A stretch of DNA of 64,000 nucleotides from Elymus sibiricus (taxonomy: Eukaryota > Streptophyta > Magnoliopsida > Poales > Poaceae): assembly GCA_039707655.1 (NCBI GenBank), contig CM077667.1, positions 64,323,628 through 64,387,627 on the forward strand. Direction: 5' to 3'. Below the pieces are notes generated by a model. The model ran no database searches. It saw nothing but the letters and a program-made list of their open reading frames with translations, and had not been told where the DNA came from. Positions 35,901 to 47,588 of this stretch are shown here, one piece after another. Position 1 is the first letter of the stretch. Every line of letters starts with the position of its first letter. The position numbers and the translations under genes were made by a program.

Positions 35901-37474
35901 ATTATGTGAATCATTACTCTTGTAGGAAGAAAAAGGTGTTTTGCTTGCACGGGCGTATTCATAGACTGCAATGGGTCCACCACAAGAGTTCTGACCTCTG
36001 CAAGTTTGGTTAGGACTTCTGACAATGAAAACACTGTTGCCGATAACTTGAAGGTAGTTACTCTGCTAATAATTGTTTAATTACCCCTTTTATTTATTCA
36101 TTATAACACTGGTTTAGTTTATTCTCACCGTACTATTTATTGCAGATTGTAGTGTGCCTTCCAGATAATCGACGTACCACAGGGACATTGCAACATTACA
36201 GTCTACATTATAACATTGCTGTCGTCCACATCATGGGTTTCTGCTGTACTCGTACAGCACAAATCGATGATCAGATGCAAATTAAACCTCAGATGAAGGT
36301 AGTAGCTGTAGGGCGTGGCTACAAATTGGGTAAATTCATGGCCACAAGTGGGACAGTGATCGACAAACCAAGCAAGCTTAATTGCAAAGAGCTTAAGATC
36401 TCCACTTGTAAAATCACCAAGGTACGCTGTGTTTTTTCGTATGGTGGAAATAAATAGTTGCATCAGAATGAGTAATTATACCCATCACCACATCTGTATC
36501 TGTATGGCTTACAAATACTGTCTTTTCCTCTTTGTTACTTATGTGTTTGTGCTAGGCTGGGATTGGAGGGCCCCTTATTGATTTTGATGGAAATTTTATT
36601 GGCATGAACTTCTATGGCTTGGAAGAAACTCCATACGTACCAGTGAATATTATTTTAGAAGTCTTGAAGAATTTTGATGCACAAGGGTATGCTTTTTATA
36701 TTTACATATTTTTTTGTACAGTATGGAAATGTATTTCATGTGTATAATTTTCAAGCTTGAAAGTTTACTTGCCTCGATATAGGACATCTGTTACCATTTT
36801 GATCTTCTATAAATGATCACATTAACTAGAACCTGGAATAGAACTCTTGTGCATAAGATAAATAAAATACGGCAAGACCATCCTATGGTTGTTGCCGACT
36901 GTTGAGCATGTCAAATCGTAGATATGCAATATATGAAAGTATTATATCGTATGTCCCATAGCATCACTCTAACCTGGAATAATAATGGCAAAATCTGGGT
37001 CAGTTTTGGTTGTTGTTTTGAGGTTACTTTTTATTTTGAACTCGTGCCAGTTTCCAAGTCTAATCTTCTTTTGCGGTTGAACCATTTCGCCTCTTAATGT
37101 TCAGACATATGTAGCAGTAAACTGATATTGCAATGGTTTTGATCTTCCCTCTCGGCTCTCGCGCGTGTGTGTGTTTGTTTAGCTATTTAAAATGTTCTTG
37201 TATGTTAAAACTATTTTCGGTCTGTTAGTAGGTCTGTTGCTGTCAACGATGATCATAGCCCAAACAGGTATTGTTTATTTATTACGCATTCAATAAGACC
37301 TTTTGCTAGATATATACTCCAAATAAGGAGTATTATTTAGCAGCTTATTCATGTTTTACTCTTAACAGATGGCCTGTGCCTAAGCCATTTTGGTGCTATC
37401 CGACATGGCACAAGCTTGAGGAAGAAGTATATCTGGAGGAAGAAATTAGATACCAGCAGCGGGAACAATACTAA
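32988..37474 (+). CDS. Two-domain catalytically dead PA-clan (Deg/trypsin-like) protein, 610 aa, 15 coding exons
   Basis: Exons: 32988-33057, 33161-33304, 33399-33529, 33637-33912, 34123-34262, 35085-35155, 35255-35332, 35405-35470, 35549-35608, 35720-35839, 35926-36053, 36146-36421, 36556-36686, 37232-37267 and 37369-37474. All GT/AG, all in phase, no internal stop. The N-terminus MKRKGVRTRSQTKKQK looks like a nuclear signal. Domain 1 spans about residues 35-254, a linker with CTLCDPECH about 255-345, and domain 2 about 346-564. Exons 2-5 and 10-13 match in order and size (276 nt for exons 4 and 12). Deg-type motifs are kept in shape only: TSLSLV/TSASLV for the His motif, HNVAVI/YNIAVV for the Asp motif, GVGGPLVD/GIGGPLID for GNSGGP. 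No His, Asp or Ser remains, so proteolysis is not expected. Most likely a nuclear binding protein (inference). Confidence 0.82.
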
Positions 37475-37946
37475 TGTCATGAACTGTATATTGATAAATG
37501 CGTGCCTATCTTGCCCTCAAGCTGCTGACCCTGTGTAGAAGGTATGAAGTGTTCTATAACTTAATTTAGAGCACTAAGTTTGCATATTAAAACGAACGTT
37601 TTTTCTACCCTTGCATATTTTAGCATGAATCTTAGAGCGGTCTGGTGCCACGTCACACACACATAAACAAAAGAATTGCTAACTTACTATACAGAGTACT
37701 GGCAAAAACAAATGCCTGCTCTATTCAGTTTTAATATGCCAAACTTGTCTCCTTCATACAGAGCATCCTTGCCCTGTTTCAAGCAGTCTAAAATTATATA
37801 ACAGCATTCGTTTAGAGCTGTTCATTTAGCTCCATATACACAGAGGATACTTCATGGCAATCAACAATGAAACAAATTAACACCCGTTCAATCATGTTTG
37901 CCCTAACAAACAGAGGAAATTAATAGGATCACATAATTCAAGCCGC
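37475..37946 (+). other. 3' UTR and downstream flank of the pseudoprotease gene
   Basis: AT-rich. A GT at about 37541 could be a 3'-UTR splice donor (gaag|gtatgaag). No ORF or repeat recognised. Confidence 0.4.
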
Positions 37947-37961
37947 AGGACAATTAGGAAA

Positions 37962-39524
37962 GAGGAACTCCGCCCCCCCCCCCCCCCCCCCCCGAGTCGC
38001 TCCCGCGAGCGACCTCGGGGGCAAACCCTAGCCGCCGCGCCTCGGCTCTCCCCTCCGGCCCCCCTCCCCCGCCGCCGCCGCGAGGCGCCGCCGGGCAAAG
38101 CCCGGTCGACGTAGGTGGCGGCGGGGCGCTCCTCCCCCTCGGCGCGTGCGGCGTAGGACGCGGGTCCGAACGGCGCGCGGGGGCGTCGGGCTGCCGCGGG
38201 GCCCTGCGGCGCAAGGACAGGCGCGCGGGGCGGCCGCTCCTCTGCTCGGCGGCGGGGTGGTGGTGCTCTGGCGTCCTGGCGACGCGCGGTGGCTGCGGGG
38301 CAACATCTGGTGGTGGCGCGGGGGTCGTCCGCGGCCAGATCCGGCCGGATCTGGTGTCGGCGGCCCGTCGGCTAGCCGGGGCTGCGGGCAGCAAGGCCCA
38401 CGGCCGCCTCCTCCCTGCTGCTTGCGCGGGTTGAGGTGGCATGGTGGCGGCGGTGGTGGTGCGGACTTGGGGCGGCGACCGGCTGCATCTGGCGGTGGTT
38501 GCTGCGCATTGGTGCCGCGGGCTCTGGTTGGCTTGGGCCGCGGTCGGTCACCCTGCAGTGGTTGGTGGTGGTGGCGGCGCGGTGGGGGCTGTTGCTCGGC
38601 TTGGCGGCGGTCCGGCGACCCGGCGGCGGTGGCCGGCGGCGGGCGAGGTGGCAGCGTCGCTCCTTGGCGGCGGGGCGGCGAGGTGGCGCGGGGTGGCCGG
38701 CGGCGCGCCCCCGGCCCAGGTCTGGGCCCTTCGGGCCCCATCTGGGTCCTAGCGGGCCGGGCCCCGGCGCGGCCTCGATGTCTTCTGCGTGGCGAGGAGG
38801 AGGAGCAGCTCGGACGGGGGGCGGCGGTGTCGACGGCGTGCCTGTTGCAGCGCGATGGCGGGAGCTTTACGGGCTTTGAGGTCCCGGCCGGGCCTGGTAT
38901 GCTCCTGCTATTGCGTCCGGTCGGCTACCGTCGTTGACGGTGGAGGTTGAGCCCTCCCGCGTGCCGACGGTGCTGCTGCTCCTAGTCCCGGCTCCGAATC
39001 ATCGCCGTGCTGTCCTCACTTCGTGGTGTCGGGGTGAGACGGCGTAGGGGCTTCAAGACCATGTTGGCGCAGGGTGGTGGTTGGTTTGGTGGCAGGCTCC
39101 GGAGCGCCCGAGGTGCGGGTTGGGATCGGGGGAAACTCCTGTCGGCATGGCCGACACCGGCGCGGTGGCGCCTGTGGGTGTCGCCTGACCTTCCTGGAGG
39201 GCGTCGGGGGCTACCCTTCCTCTCGCCTCGTCGAGTACCGGGGGAAACCCTTGGCAGCAGCGTCGTCATCGTCGCGATCCTTCTTGGAGGTGTTGATTGG
39301 TGCCGGCGCTTCAGAGTCTTGGAGCTTGGTGGAAGATCCTCGGTGGGCGCTACGGTCGCGAGGCGTCTTCGTTTTTGTTGATCCGCCGTTGTCGGCATTT
39401 GTTTCTTCTGTTTTTCTCTATCGTTTCTTTTGGGCGTGACAGTGCTGCTTCCGCCCCAGCACCTATCACTGTATGGTTCGGTTGGTTGCTTTGTAATACA
39501 AAGCGGGGGGAAACCCTTTCTCGG
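37962..39524 (+). mobile_element. ORF-less GC-rich non-LTR retroelement (LINE-derived), 1.56 kb
   Basis: Exact 15-bp target duplication aggacaattaggaaa at 37947-37961 and 39525-39539. It begins with a C-run (about 37972-37993) and a leader-like sequence (gcaaaccctagccgccgcgcc). It ends gctttgtaatacaaagcggggggaaaccc, which has the look of grass LINE 3' tails (hairpin with AAAGCGGGG). No RT. The long open frames here (for example 38146-38937 +, 38028-38741 -) are GC-composition artefacts. Probably a LINE 5' UTR joined to a 3' UTR, moved in trans. Confidence 0.65.
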
Positions 39525-39539
39525 AGGACAATTAGGAAA

Positions 39540-40669
39540 AAAACAAGTAGTTACGTTCTAAAACGAGCACAGCCAGTGACTAGCTACAAAGTCTAGTAGG
39601 ACTAGAACATTACAAACATACTAACTACGAAGCCTAGAAGTAGAATTATGCCGCGCGCATGACAACTTTTATTAGGATCATTTCCTACAAGTTCTCATGG
39701 TTCTTCCTTGCCAACTTTCCATACACTGTTCGTGTACACGCTGTGGGTGCTTGTCGAAAGTAATTGTTGCGCGTGTACTAACTAGATTTCAGGTTTAGTT
39801 AGAGCGTACATTCATAAACTTGCGCGTTTTCATTTTTGAGATAGCTAACTACATGTGTCATGGGGTAAGCTTGTGCGTATTTCAATTATATACTTTCATA
39901 TATAAAACTCATTGAATGCAGGAACACCTGGTCTTATATTAGTACTTTTATTATGTGACACATGATGTTTTTCTTTTCAATAAAGGGCACGGGAGCTGGC
40001 TGCGGATGTTCCTCCATGCGAAATGGTGTGAGCGTGTGCATCTACTGGCTTTTATGTGAGGTGCCTACGCCGGCCGGCGACTCAGCCAGAGCACGGGAGC
40101 TGGCTGCGGATGTTGCTCCATGCGAAATGGTAGTCCTATGACTCAAATAAAAGAAAAACCAAACAACGAAACAAATGCTACGTCTTCACTTCGTCGTCGT
40201 ACTTCTTAATTGCAGTTATCTTCTTCGGACACACCGAATAAAAATTGCTTTGCGTCGGCAATATTTTAAGGGGTCAACCACTTCACAATCTTCTCGGTGA
40301 CACCTCTTTTTGAGAGAAACATTTTCATTCCCTGCCACTCATATAATCTTCGGTGAAGTTCTTCGAACTTCAAAACAGAATATATCATTCTTCTCGGATC
40401 TCTATGGATTATTTTTCTCTGTGTGCACTAGCAAATAAATCAGTCCATGATTGTTTCTGTCAACAATCTTCAAAACACAAGGAGGCAGTACATTGCACCA
40501 ATAGACTCATTGCTCAATTCATCTACTACCTCCTTTCCGGTTTATAGGATCCATCTCGATATTTTTGTTTTTCGGTTTAAAGGGTTTATGTCCATCTCCT
40601 CCTTAGATTCCAAGGCGATTTAAATGTTTACACATAAGGATTAAAAAGAAGTTCACCACCGCATGTAAT
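39540..40669. other. Intergenic region, nothing clearly genic
   Basis: AT-rich. A 38-bp phrase (gcacgggagctggctgcgga...) occurs at about 39988 and 40092. At 40516 tactacctcctttccgg resembles a Stowaway terminus, but no partner end is seen. Confidence 0.35.
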
Positions 40670-40674
40670 GTTTC

Positions 40675-41692
40675 TGTTGGAAATATTAGCATTTTCCTGA
40701 TTAGGCTAATCCACGAGTAAACAGGAAGCATGGCAAATAAGGTATACACTTCATACCAATACCTAAGCATACTAGCACGTACAGTACATAGAAACGGAAT
40801 ATCTATGAACATGGCATATAAGGCTAGCACGAGAACGAGTAAACGAAGGATGAACAAATCATACCCTCCGGTTGGCCAAGCCAACGCGGCGGAGGGAGCA
40901 GCAACCTCGGCGTCGTCCGTGGCCTTCTTCTTCTTGGCGGCGGTGACGGCGGCGTAGTCGACCATGGTGTTGATGCAGGGGAAATAGTCGAAGCAGAGGA
41001 GGACGAAAACGGGGACGGATCGGGAGCAGTCGCGCCGAGACGCTCCCCAAAAACCTTATTGCCGTTCTCCCGGGCAGGATCTCGAACGACAGGGTTCCGG
41101 AGGCACCTGCTCTCCCGACCAACCGTGCACGCGGTCATCGGGATGGAATTGTCGGAGGCAGCACACTGAGAGGAACATTAGATGACGGCTAGGGTTATAC
41201 AAAGAGGGAGAGAGTGAACGGATTAGGTTACACTCCTCAGTCGGCGCCTCCTTATATAGGCCGTCAGGTAGATGGGCCTAGGCCAGGCCCACGATCGAGT
41301 CCACGAAGAGCCCACGGTCCAACGTCTTGGACAGTGGCACTTTCGTTTAGCGACTCGTTAATTAATCCGCAATTAATTAACCATTTCTGACCGGCAAAAA
41401 TAAGGCTCGACTCATTCCCGCAACCCACGGCACGCGCGCGCGTCGTGACGAGGCGAGGTGAGGCGTGGCGAGGCGAGGCGGGCGGCGGAGGAGGAGGAGC
41501 GCGCGTGTACAACTCCTCTTCTCAAGCTCCCAATGGCAAGTGATAGAGCAACCCTTATAAAGGGTTCTCACTCTTACTACTGTAGTAGTATGGTACTAAA
41601 CTTCCCACCACTTGCCGTACACTCACATGGGCCATAGAGATTAACCAGGGATTTTTGTCTTATATGGGCCTAAGCCCATCTATAATCCAACA
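40675..41692 (-). repeat. Left LTR of the split element
   Basis: 1018 bp, TG...CA ends, duplicated at 44818-45813. A hydrophobic minus-strand frame inside (40965-40603) recurs in the other LTR. It begins with alanine-rich sequence near GC-rich DNA and is not a recognised protein. Confidence 0.85.
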
Positions 41693-42719
41693 ATCCCCCA
41701 CCAGATCTCGAGGCACATAAGTTTGTCAACTGTTCCAAACAATGTTTGATATACTAGAATTTTCAGTGGAGACTGCTAAGTTGAATTTCCACCTAGAGCA
41801 ACAAGATTAGACTTATTCACAACTGAACAATGGACTATGCCTTGAATTGTCAGTTTAGCGTGTAGAAGTTTCGCCTATTGTCAGCTGATACGTGGCTGCC
41901 GAAGGCTAAACCCCACGGGTGGAGCTTATTAGTCATACTCCTTACCTTCTCATGAGCTTCTTAGAGATTACCCAATCTCATAGACCGTGACCAGCAGTCG
42001 GGCTCACATAGGTGTGTTCCTACAAAGAATGCTCAGTAGGTTATAACACTAGTACAAAACAGGGCTTTGGTCCAGGCCAGATCAGAGCATTAGTCCCGGT
42101 TCTGTTACGAACCGGGACTAATGGGTGCATTAGTCCCGGTTCGAGCGGCGCAGGCATCAGTCCCGGTTTGAACGGGACCTTTAGTCCCGGTTGGAAAGAC
42201 CAACCGGGACTAAAGGGGCTTCGAACGGTGCCAGCCCCTTTAGTCCCGGTTGGTGTTACCAACCGGGACTAAAGGTCCAACCCCTTTAGTCCCGGTTGGA
42301 AAGTTTTTTTTTCCTGTTTTTACATTTGTTTTCTGTTTTTAGTTTCTGTTTTAAATTGCTTATATCTTTTAAGATATTTGATGTTTTTGTGTGATTCTTT
42401 TTGCATTAGATTCAAAATTTTGTCTAGTTTCTGTTTGTGCCATTAGTTTTCAAATTTGAATGGTTTAAATTTGAATTTGTTCAAATTTGCTTCAAACCCT
42501 AGATTGTGAATAACTTGAGTTTACAAAAAGTTTTTAATTTAATTCTTTTTGCTCCTAGTCACGTGTTAGATTATTGTCACAGTAAGATTTATTTGGTTAT
42601 TTTTAGAATAATTTAAATTAGGATTTTAATTAAAACAATAATGTTTTGCTTATATATTTGTTTTAGTCATTTAATTGTTGTTTTTTATTATTTTTAGTTA
42701 GTTCTTTCTGTAGATTTTA

Positions 42720-43370
42720 ACATGTTGTAGTATGGTGCATATTGAATGCACAAAAAGTGTGGAGTTGAAATAAGTTTAAAAAATGAAATGCATTTGTAAC
42801 AGACGAGTTTTCGTCCGAAACCTTGATACTTCGAATGAGATGGTCCAGTTTGTACACGAAGTGCATCCAGTTTTTGCCGTAACCCTCTCAACTTTTTAGC
42901 ACAAGCTATGTGGGTGAAATGATGATACCATGCCAAGTTTCAACCTTTTCAGAGTTCATTTGTAGTGTTTTTCAATTTCAGGGTCATTTAGCTCAAAAAA
43001 ATCATTAAATGCATGAAAAATAGCAAATAAAGGTAGAAAGGGTTGAAATTTGAGGATGTGGCTTTGAATGGTGCATATTGAATGGACAAAAAGTGTGGAG
43101 TTGAAATAAGTTAAAAAAAATGAAATGCCTTTGTAACAGATGGGTTTTCGTCCGAAACCTTGATACTTCGAAGGAGATGGTTCAGTTTGTACACGAAGTG
43201 CATCCAGTTTTTACCGTAACCCTCTCAACTTTTTAGCACAAGCTATGTGGGTGAAATGATGATACCATGCCAAGTTTCAACCTTTTCAGAGTTCATTTGT
43301 AGTGCTTTTCCATTTCAGGGTCATTTAGCTCAAAAAAATCATTAAATGCATGAAAAATAGCAAATGAAGT
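42720..43370. repeat. Two copies of the CACTA 340-bp repeat, inverted relative to 23691-24785
   Basis: ggtgcatattgaatg...aaaaagtgtggag occurs at about 42735 and 43070, and cgtccgaaaccttgatacttcg at about 42810 and 43150. These are reverse complements of phrases in the large CACTA array. Confidence 0.85.
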
Positions 43371-44146
43371 TAGAAAGGGTTGACTCTGGCTTGGTTAACC
43401 TTAGTTGTGACTCTGGCTGGGACGGTGCTAGCAGATGTGTAGTCGACGGTATGATTGGATGGACACCAACCCGGACTAAAGGGGTTCTGGAATTTTCAAA
43501 CTCTACCCCCCCCCCCCCCCCCCCGTGGACCGCCTTTTTTAATTTTGTAGAAAATAAACAAAAATGATAAAATCTTCAAAAAATAAAATCCTTTGAGATG
43601 TAGTTAGGTTTTAGTGTCTAGTTGGTATAGAATTTTTGAAATATGAATTTTGACCTTTTTTGCAAAAAAAAATGTAAAACGGCCATAACTTTTGCATACG
43701 ACGTCGAAAAAAAAAAGTTTAATATATCAAAAAAAACTAGAGAAAAATTGGGACTCGATTTCACCCGGGTTTACCCGGTGAAGTTTTCTCAGATTCTCAA
43801 AATTCCAAAAGGAAAAAAAGTTATTTCAAATCAAAAAAAAAAAAAAAAATTTAAAAAATAATGTTAACAAAATAAATGATTTCATATTTGGATTCCTCAC
43901 ATTTTTATGATATTAATTATGTCATATTAAATGAATAAATGGCAAAAAAAATTAATAAAAATATATTATTACTTATTTTATTTTCATTGAAATTCAATAT
44001 TATTAGTACTTATTTTGTTTATTTTAATAATTGTTTAGAATTCAAAAAATTAAATCATGTGACATCAAGACCTAAGGGTTAACAGGATTTATAGCTTAAG
44101 ATTGTCAGGAAAACAACAAGTGCAGACTTGGAAATTAGGGGAGATA
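43371..44146. other. CACTA interior, low-complexity
   Basis: Contains a C18 run near 43507 and A-rich tracts (43660-43860). Very AT-rich from 43860. No gene seen. Confidence 0.4.
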
Positions 44147-44217
44147 GAACCTGAAAGTTAAGCGTGCTGGGGCTGGAGTAGTGAGAGGATGGGTGACCGG
44201 CCGGGAAGTTAGACGAT
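44147..44217 (+). pseudogene. 5S rRNA-derived segment inside the CACTA derivative
   Basis: Resembles the middle and 3' half of plant 5S rRNA: gaacctgaaagttaagcgtg, then a gctggggctggagtagtg-like stretch, then aggatgggtgacc and ccgggaagt. In intact 5S the same phrases occur in this order with the same spacing. About 80% match by eye over about 65 bp. The 5' third and the terminal stem are not seen, so this is not a working 5S gene. Confidence 0.7.
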
Positions 44218-44817
44218 TTGGAATAAGTGCTGATTAGAGACTAGAGATTAAATTCCGAAGCAGTGAGGAGGGGTGATTAGAGATTAAATTGTGAAAATCA
44301 GAAAAAAAAAATTAAAAAAAAATAAAAAAATTGAAAAAAAAAATTTGAATTTTTTTTTCCTTTAGTCCCGGTTGGTGCCACCTTTAGTCCCGGTTGGTAA
44401 CACCAACCGGGACTAAAGGTCCTCCAGCCCACGCACAGAGAGCGCCCACGTGGAGGGCCTTTGGTCCCGGTTCGTAAGCCAACCGGGACTAAAGGTCTTG
44501 GGCATTAGTCCCGACCCTTTAGTCCCGGTTCCAGAACCGGGACTAAAGGCCCTCTGGAACCGGGACTAAAGGGGGTTTTTTATCACAGTAAGAACGGATC
44601 CCACAAAGACAGTGGTGGCCTCCCTGAACGCCTTCTCCTGTTCAGGAGCAATCATTCCTGCGGGATCCACAACACCAACCCAGAACACGTTCATAGTTGT
44701 GAGCCACAAGGTGGTCCTCGTTTGCCAACGCTTAAAATGCGCTCTAGTAAAATTTTCCGGTTTCAGTGTAGCGGCGAAGCCATGAATCGAAAAGTGTCTA
44801 AGATAAGGTTTTCACAT

Positions 44818-45813
44818 TGTTGGAAATATTGGCACTTTCCCGATTAGGCTAATCCACGAGTAAACAGCAAGCATGGCAAATACGGTATGCACTTCATTCC
44901 GATACCTAAGCATACTAGCACGTACAGTACATAGAAACGGAATACCTATGAACATGACATATACGGCTAGCACGAGAACGAGTAAACAAGGGATGAACAA
45001 ATCATACCCTTCAATCGGCCAAGCCAACGCGACGGCGGCAGCAGCAGCCTCGGCGTCGTCCGTGGCCTTCTTCTTGGTGGCGGCGACGACGGCGGCGGCG
45101 GCGACCATGGTGTCGATGCAGGGGAAGTAGTCGAAGCAGAGGAGGACGAAGACGGGGACGAATCGGGAGCAGTCACGCCGAGACGCTCCCTAAAAACCTT
45201 GTTGCCGTTCTCTCGGGCAGGATCTCGAATGACAAGGTTTCGGAGGCACCTTCTCTCCTGACCAACCGTGCACGCGGTCGTCGGGATGGGATCGCCGGAG
45301 GCAGCACACTGAGAGGAACAATAAATGACGACTAGGGTTGTACAGAGAGGGAGAGAGTGAACGGATTAGGTTACACTCCAGAGTGAGTGCCTCCTTATAT
45401 AGGCCGTCAGGTAGATAGGCCTGAGCCAGACCCACGACCGAGTCCATGAAGAGCCCACAGTCCATAGGCACTTTCGTTTAGCGACTCATTAATTAATCCG
45501 CAATTAATTAATCATTTCTGACCGGCAAAAATAAGGCTCGGCTCGGATCATTCGCGCAACCCGCGGCGCGCGCGCGCGTCGTGACGAGGCGTGGCGAGGC
45601 GGGCGGTGGCGGAGGAGGAGCACGCGTGTACAACTCTTCTTCCCAAGCTCCCAATGGCAAGTGATAGAGCAAACCTTATAAAGGGGTCTCACTCTTACTA
45701 CTGTAGCAGTATGGTACTAAACTTCCCACCACTTGCCGTACACTCACATGGTCCATAGAGATTAACCAGGGATTATTATCTTATATGGGCCTAAGCCCAT
45801 CTATAATCCAACA
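44818..45813 (-). repeat. Right LTR of the split element
   Basis: 996 bp, homologous to 40675-41692, followed by TSD GTTTC. Confidence 0.85.
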
Positions 45814-45869
45814 GTTTCTACTCATCTAGTGTCCATGCATGCAATGCAATTAATCTAACTTGGCAAATT

Positions 45870-46017
45870 TTAACATGTTCCTTCTTACCCCCTCATTTTA
45901 CATGTGAGGTAAGAAGGTAAGAGTTAATCAGACCACCAATTAATGAGATCAATGGCTCAAATATTTTATATACTCTTACCTCTCATGTGAAAAGAGGGGG
46001 TAAGAGGGAGCATGTTA
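45870..46017. mobile_element. Foldback MITE, about 148 bp
   Basis: Long terminal inverted repeats: taacatgttccttcttaccc at the left and taacatgctccctcttaccc for the right end read on the minus strand. The duplication is TA or TTA, ambiguous because the TIR starts with TAA, so Stowaway or Tourist type cannot be decided. Confidence 0.6.
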
Positions 46018-46309
46018 GAACTACTAACTTAATGCATCAATTTAATTTGGATAGTTTTATGAAGTACGAGCCACATTTCTCCAATCACCATGTTCCTTGG
46101 TTGACGAGATTTCAGATTCGATCCCTATAAACCAAAATTGAGTGAGCATAAACTAACCGCCATGAGAAGAGGTCTATAGCACCATATGGACAAATGTTGG
46201 TAGCGAAAATACATAGTTCTTGCATAAAATTTATTTTAAGTGCACTACTCAAACATTAGCTTTTTAGTTTTCATTGTGGGTCCACGTATGCTCCACAAGA
46301 TTACAGAGT

Positions 46310-47588
46310 AGTTGCGTGTGCACCTGATGATCTCGAAGATTCTAATGCATCTGTAAAAAGTTCATAAGCTGATTTGCATCTTAATCTTCCAGGGTTTGAA
46401 CTTGTTCTTTAGGCGCTTCAAAATCATTGGTTTGGGCAACACCATCACCCCCATCCTCGAGAATCATATTGTGTAAAATAACAAGACATGTCATCAACTG
46501 CCACAAAGTTTCTTATTCCCACACCATTGCAGATTCACGAATAATTCTCCGACGAGGTTGAAGCACTCCGAATGCCCTCTCCACATTCTTCCTAGCTGCT
46601 TCCTGCATTATTGCAAAGTGGCTTTCTTTGTTTCCATGTGGTTCAGATATGGTCTTCACAAACGCCGTCCACTGAGGATAGATGCCATCGACAAGATAGT
46701 ATTCCATGTTGTAGTCACAGTCGTTGATAGTGTAGTTGCACGGTAGCTATTCCCCATTACAAAGCCTCCTGAACACAGTAGATCATTGAAGCACTTTGAT
46801 GTCGTTGTCAGAACCCGACATTCCAAAGAAAGCATGCCAAATCCATGTGTCATGTGATGCCACTGCTTTCAGTATCAATGTGGTCTCTTTGGTGTGATCT
46901 TGATATATTCCCCGCAAACTTGTGGGGCAGTTCTTCCATTGCCAATGCATGTAATCAATTGATTTGAGCATTCCTGAAAACCCTCTAACTTCTCCAATAG
47001 CCAACAACTTTTCTGAGTCATGCACATTTGATTCTCTCGGTACTCTCCTCCAAACACCTGCACCACGGCGCAGACAAACTTGACAATAGTCTTTAGCCAT
47101 GTGCTCTTCCCCATCCGGACCATCTCACGAAAGACATCGGTGGCAGTACCAAGTGCAAGCATCCTTAGAGCAGCCGTGCATTTCTGCTTAGCAGAGAAAG
47201 ATAGTTAGCCGCAACAATCCCTTGTGAGTTTGAAGTAGTCATCGTGTGCCTCCACTCCCTCCACATTGCACATAAACAATGGTTTCCGCATGCAAAAATG
47301 GGGACGATATCATGGATCATATAAAAAAGTTGGGTCTGGTGCAAAGTAGTCTTTGTGCGGTAGCCATGCTCCGGAGACCCTATCCCGATTGATCACTCTT
47401 CTCCCTTTGACCGGACCCTTGAAGTTGAGAATATGCTCCACCTGCCAGTCCATTTTCTCTTTCATGCTCATGAGCATGAGCATGCCCACTTCTTCGTCCG
47501 AATCCGACAAATCAAAAAACTGATCTTGAATCATTTTATCAAGCTCTGTCGGTTCATACTCCTCGTCCGACGAAGCATCATAATTCAT
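46310..47588 (-). pseudogene. PIF/Harbinger DDE transposase pseudogene (ALP1/HARBI1-like)
   Basis: Begins MNYDASSDEEYEPTELDKMI at 47588. Typical family blocks follow in order: MGKSTWLKTIVKFVCAVVQVFG (about 47115-47050), GMLKSIDYMHWQWKNCPTSL with the first catalytic Asp (about 46960), TLILKAVASHDTWIWHAFFG and MSGSDNDIKVLQ with the second Asp (about 46870-46790), EYYLVDGIYPQWTAFVKTIS, KNVERAFGVLQ with the catalytic Glu (about 46590-46560), and a decayed C-terminus with LVILHNMILED. Frames shift near 47330-47165, 47040 and 46745, and a stop near 46410 interrupts the tail. It is nonfunctional. Confidence 0.85.

Larger units (their letters stand above)
42047..44580. mobile_element. Deleted CACTA derivative (non-autonomous)
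   Basis: Starts CACTAGTACAAAACAGGGC at 42047 and has subterminal TTTAGTCCCGGTTGG palindromes at both ends (42090-42295 and 44360-44575). It contains inverted copies of the 340-bp repeat found in the large CACTA. No transposase. The right end (gggggttttttatcacag) lacks a recognisable CTAGTG terminus, so the exact border is uncertain. It sits inside the small LTR element. Confidence 0.75.
40675..45813 (-). mobile_element. Small non-autonomous LTR retrotransposon split by a CACTA derivative
   Basis: LTRs 40675-41692 and 44818-45813 start TGTTGGA and end TCCAACA, with TSD GTTTC at 40670-40674 and 45814-45818. A purine-rich ggtgggggat lies next to the left LTR when read on the minus strand, so the element reads right to left. 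Without the CACTA insertion the interior is only about 0.6 kb and has no ORF. LTRs differ by several percent (by eye about 8%) and by indels, so this insertion is clearly older than the one at 15941-23333. Confidence 0.85.

Noticed and set aside
38028..38937. Overlapping 237-aa (-) and 263-aa (+) ORFs
   Set aside because: Extreme GC content lowers stop frequency in every frame; the sequence is inside an ORF-less retroinsertion with its own target duplication.
40516..40620. Stowaway MITE
   Set aside because: One end resembles the Stowaway start but no inverted partner or clear TA duplication was found.
40603..40965. 120-aa hydrophobic minus-strand ORF, with a related one at 44812-45108
   Set aside because: Both lie inside paired LTRs; similarity is explained by LTR duplication, not by gene conservation.
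40675..41692. Assignment to the BARE/Angela Copia family from TGTTGGAAATA
   Set aside because: Only the first bases fit; the element reads on the other strand, has 1-kb LTRs and no TGGTATCAGAGC primer site was found.
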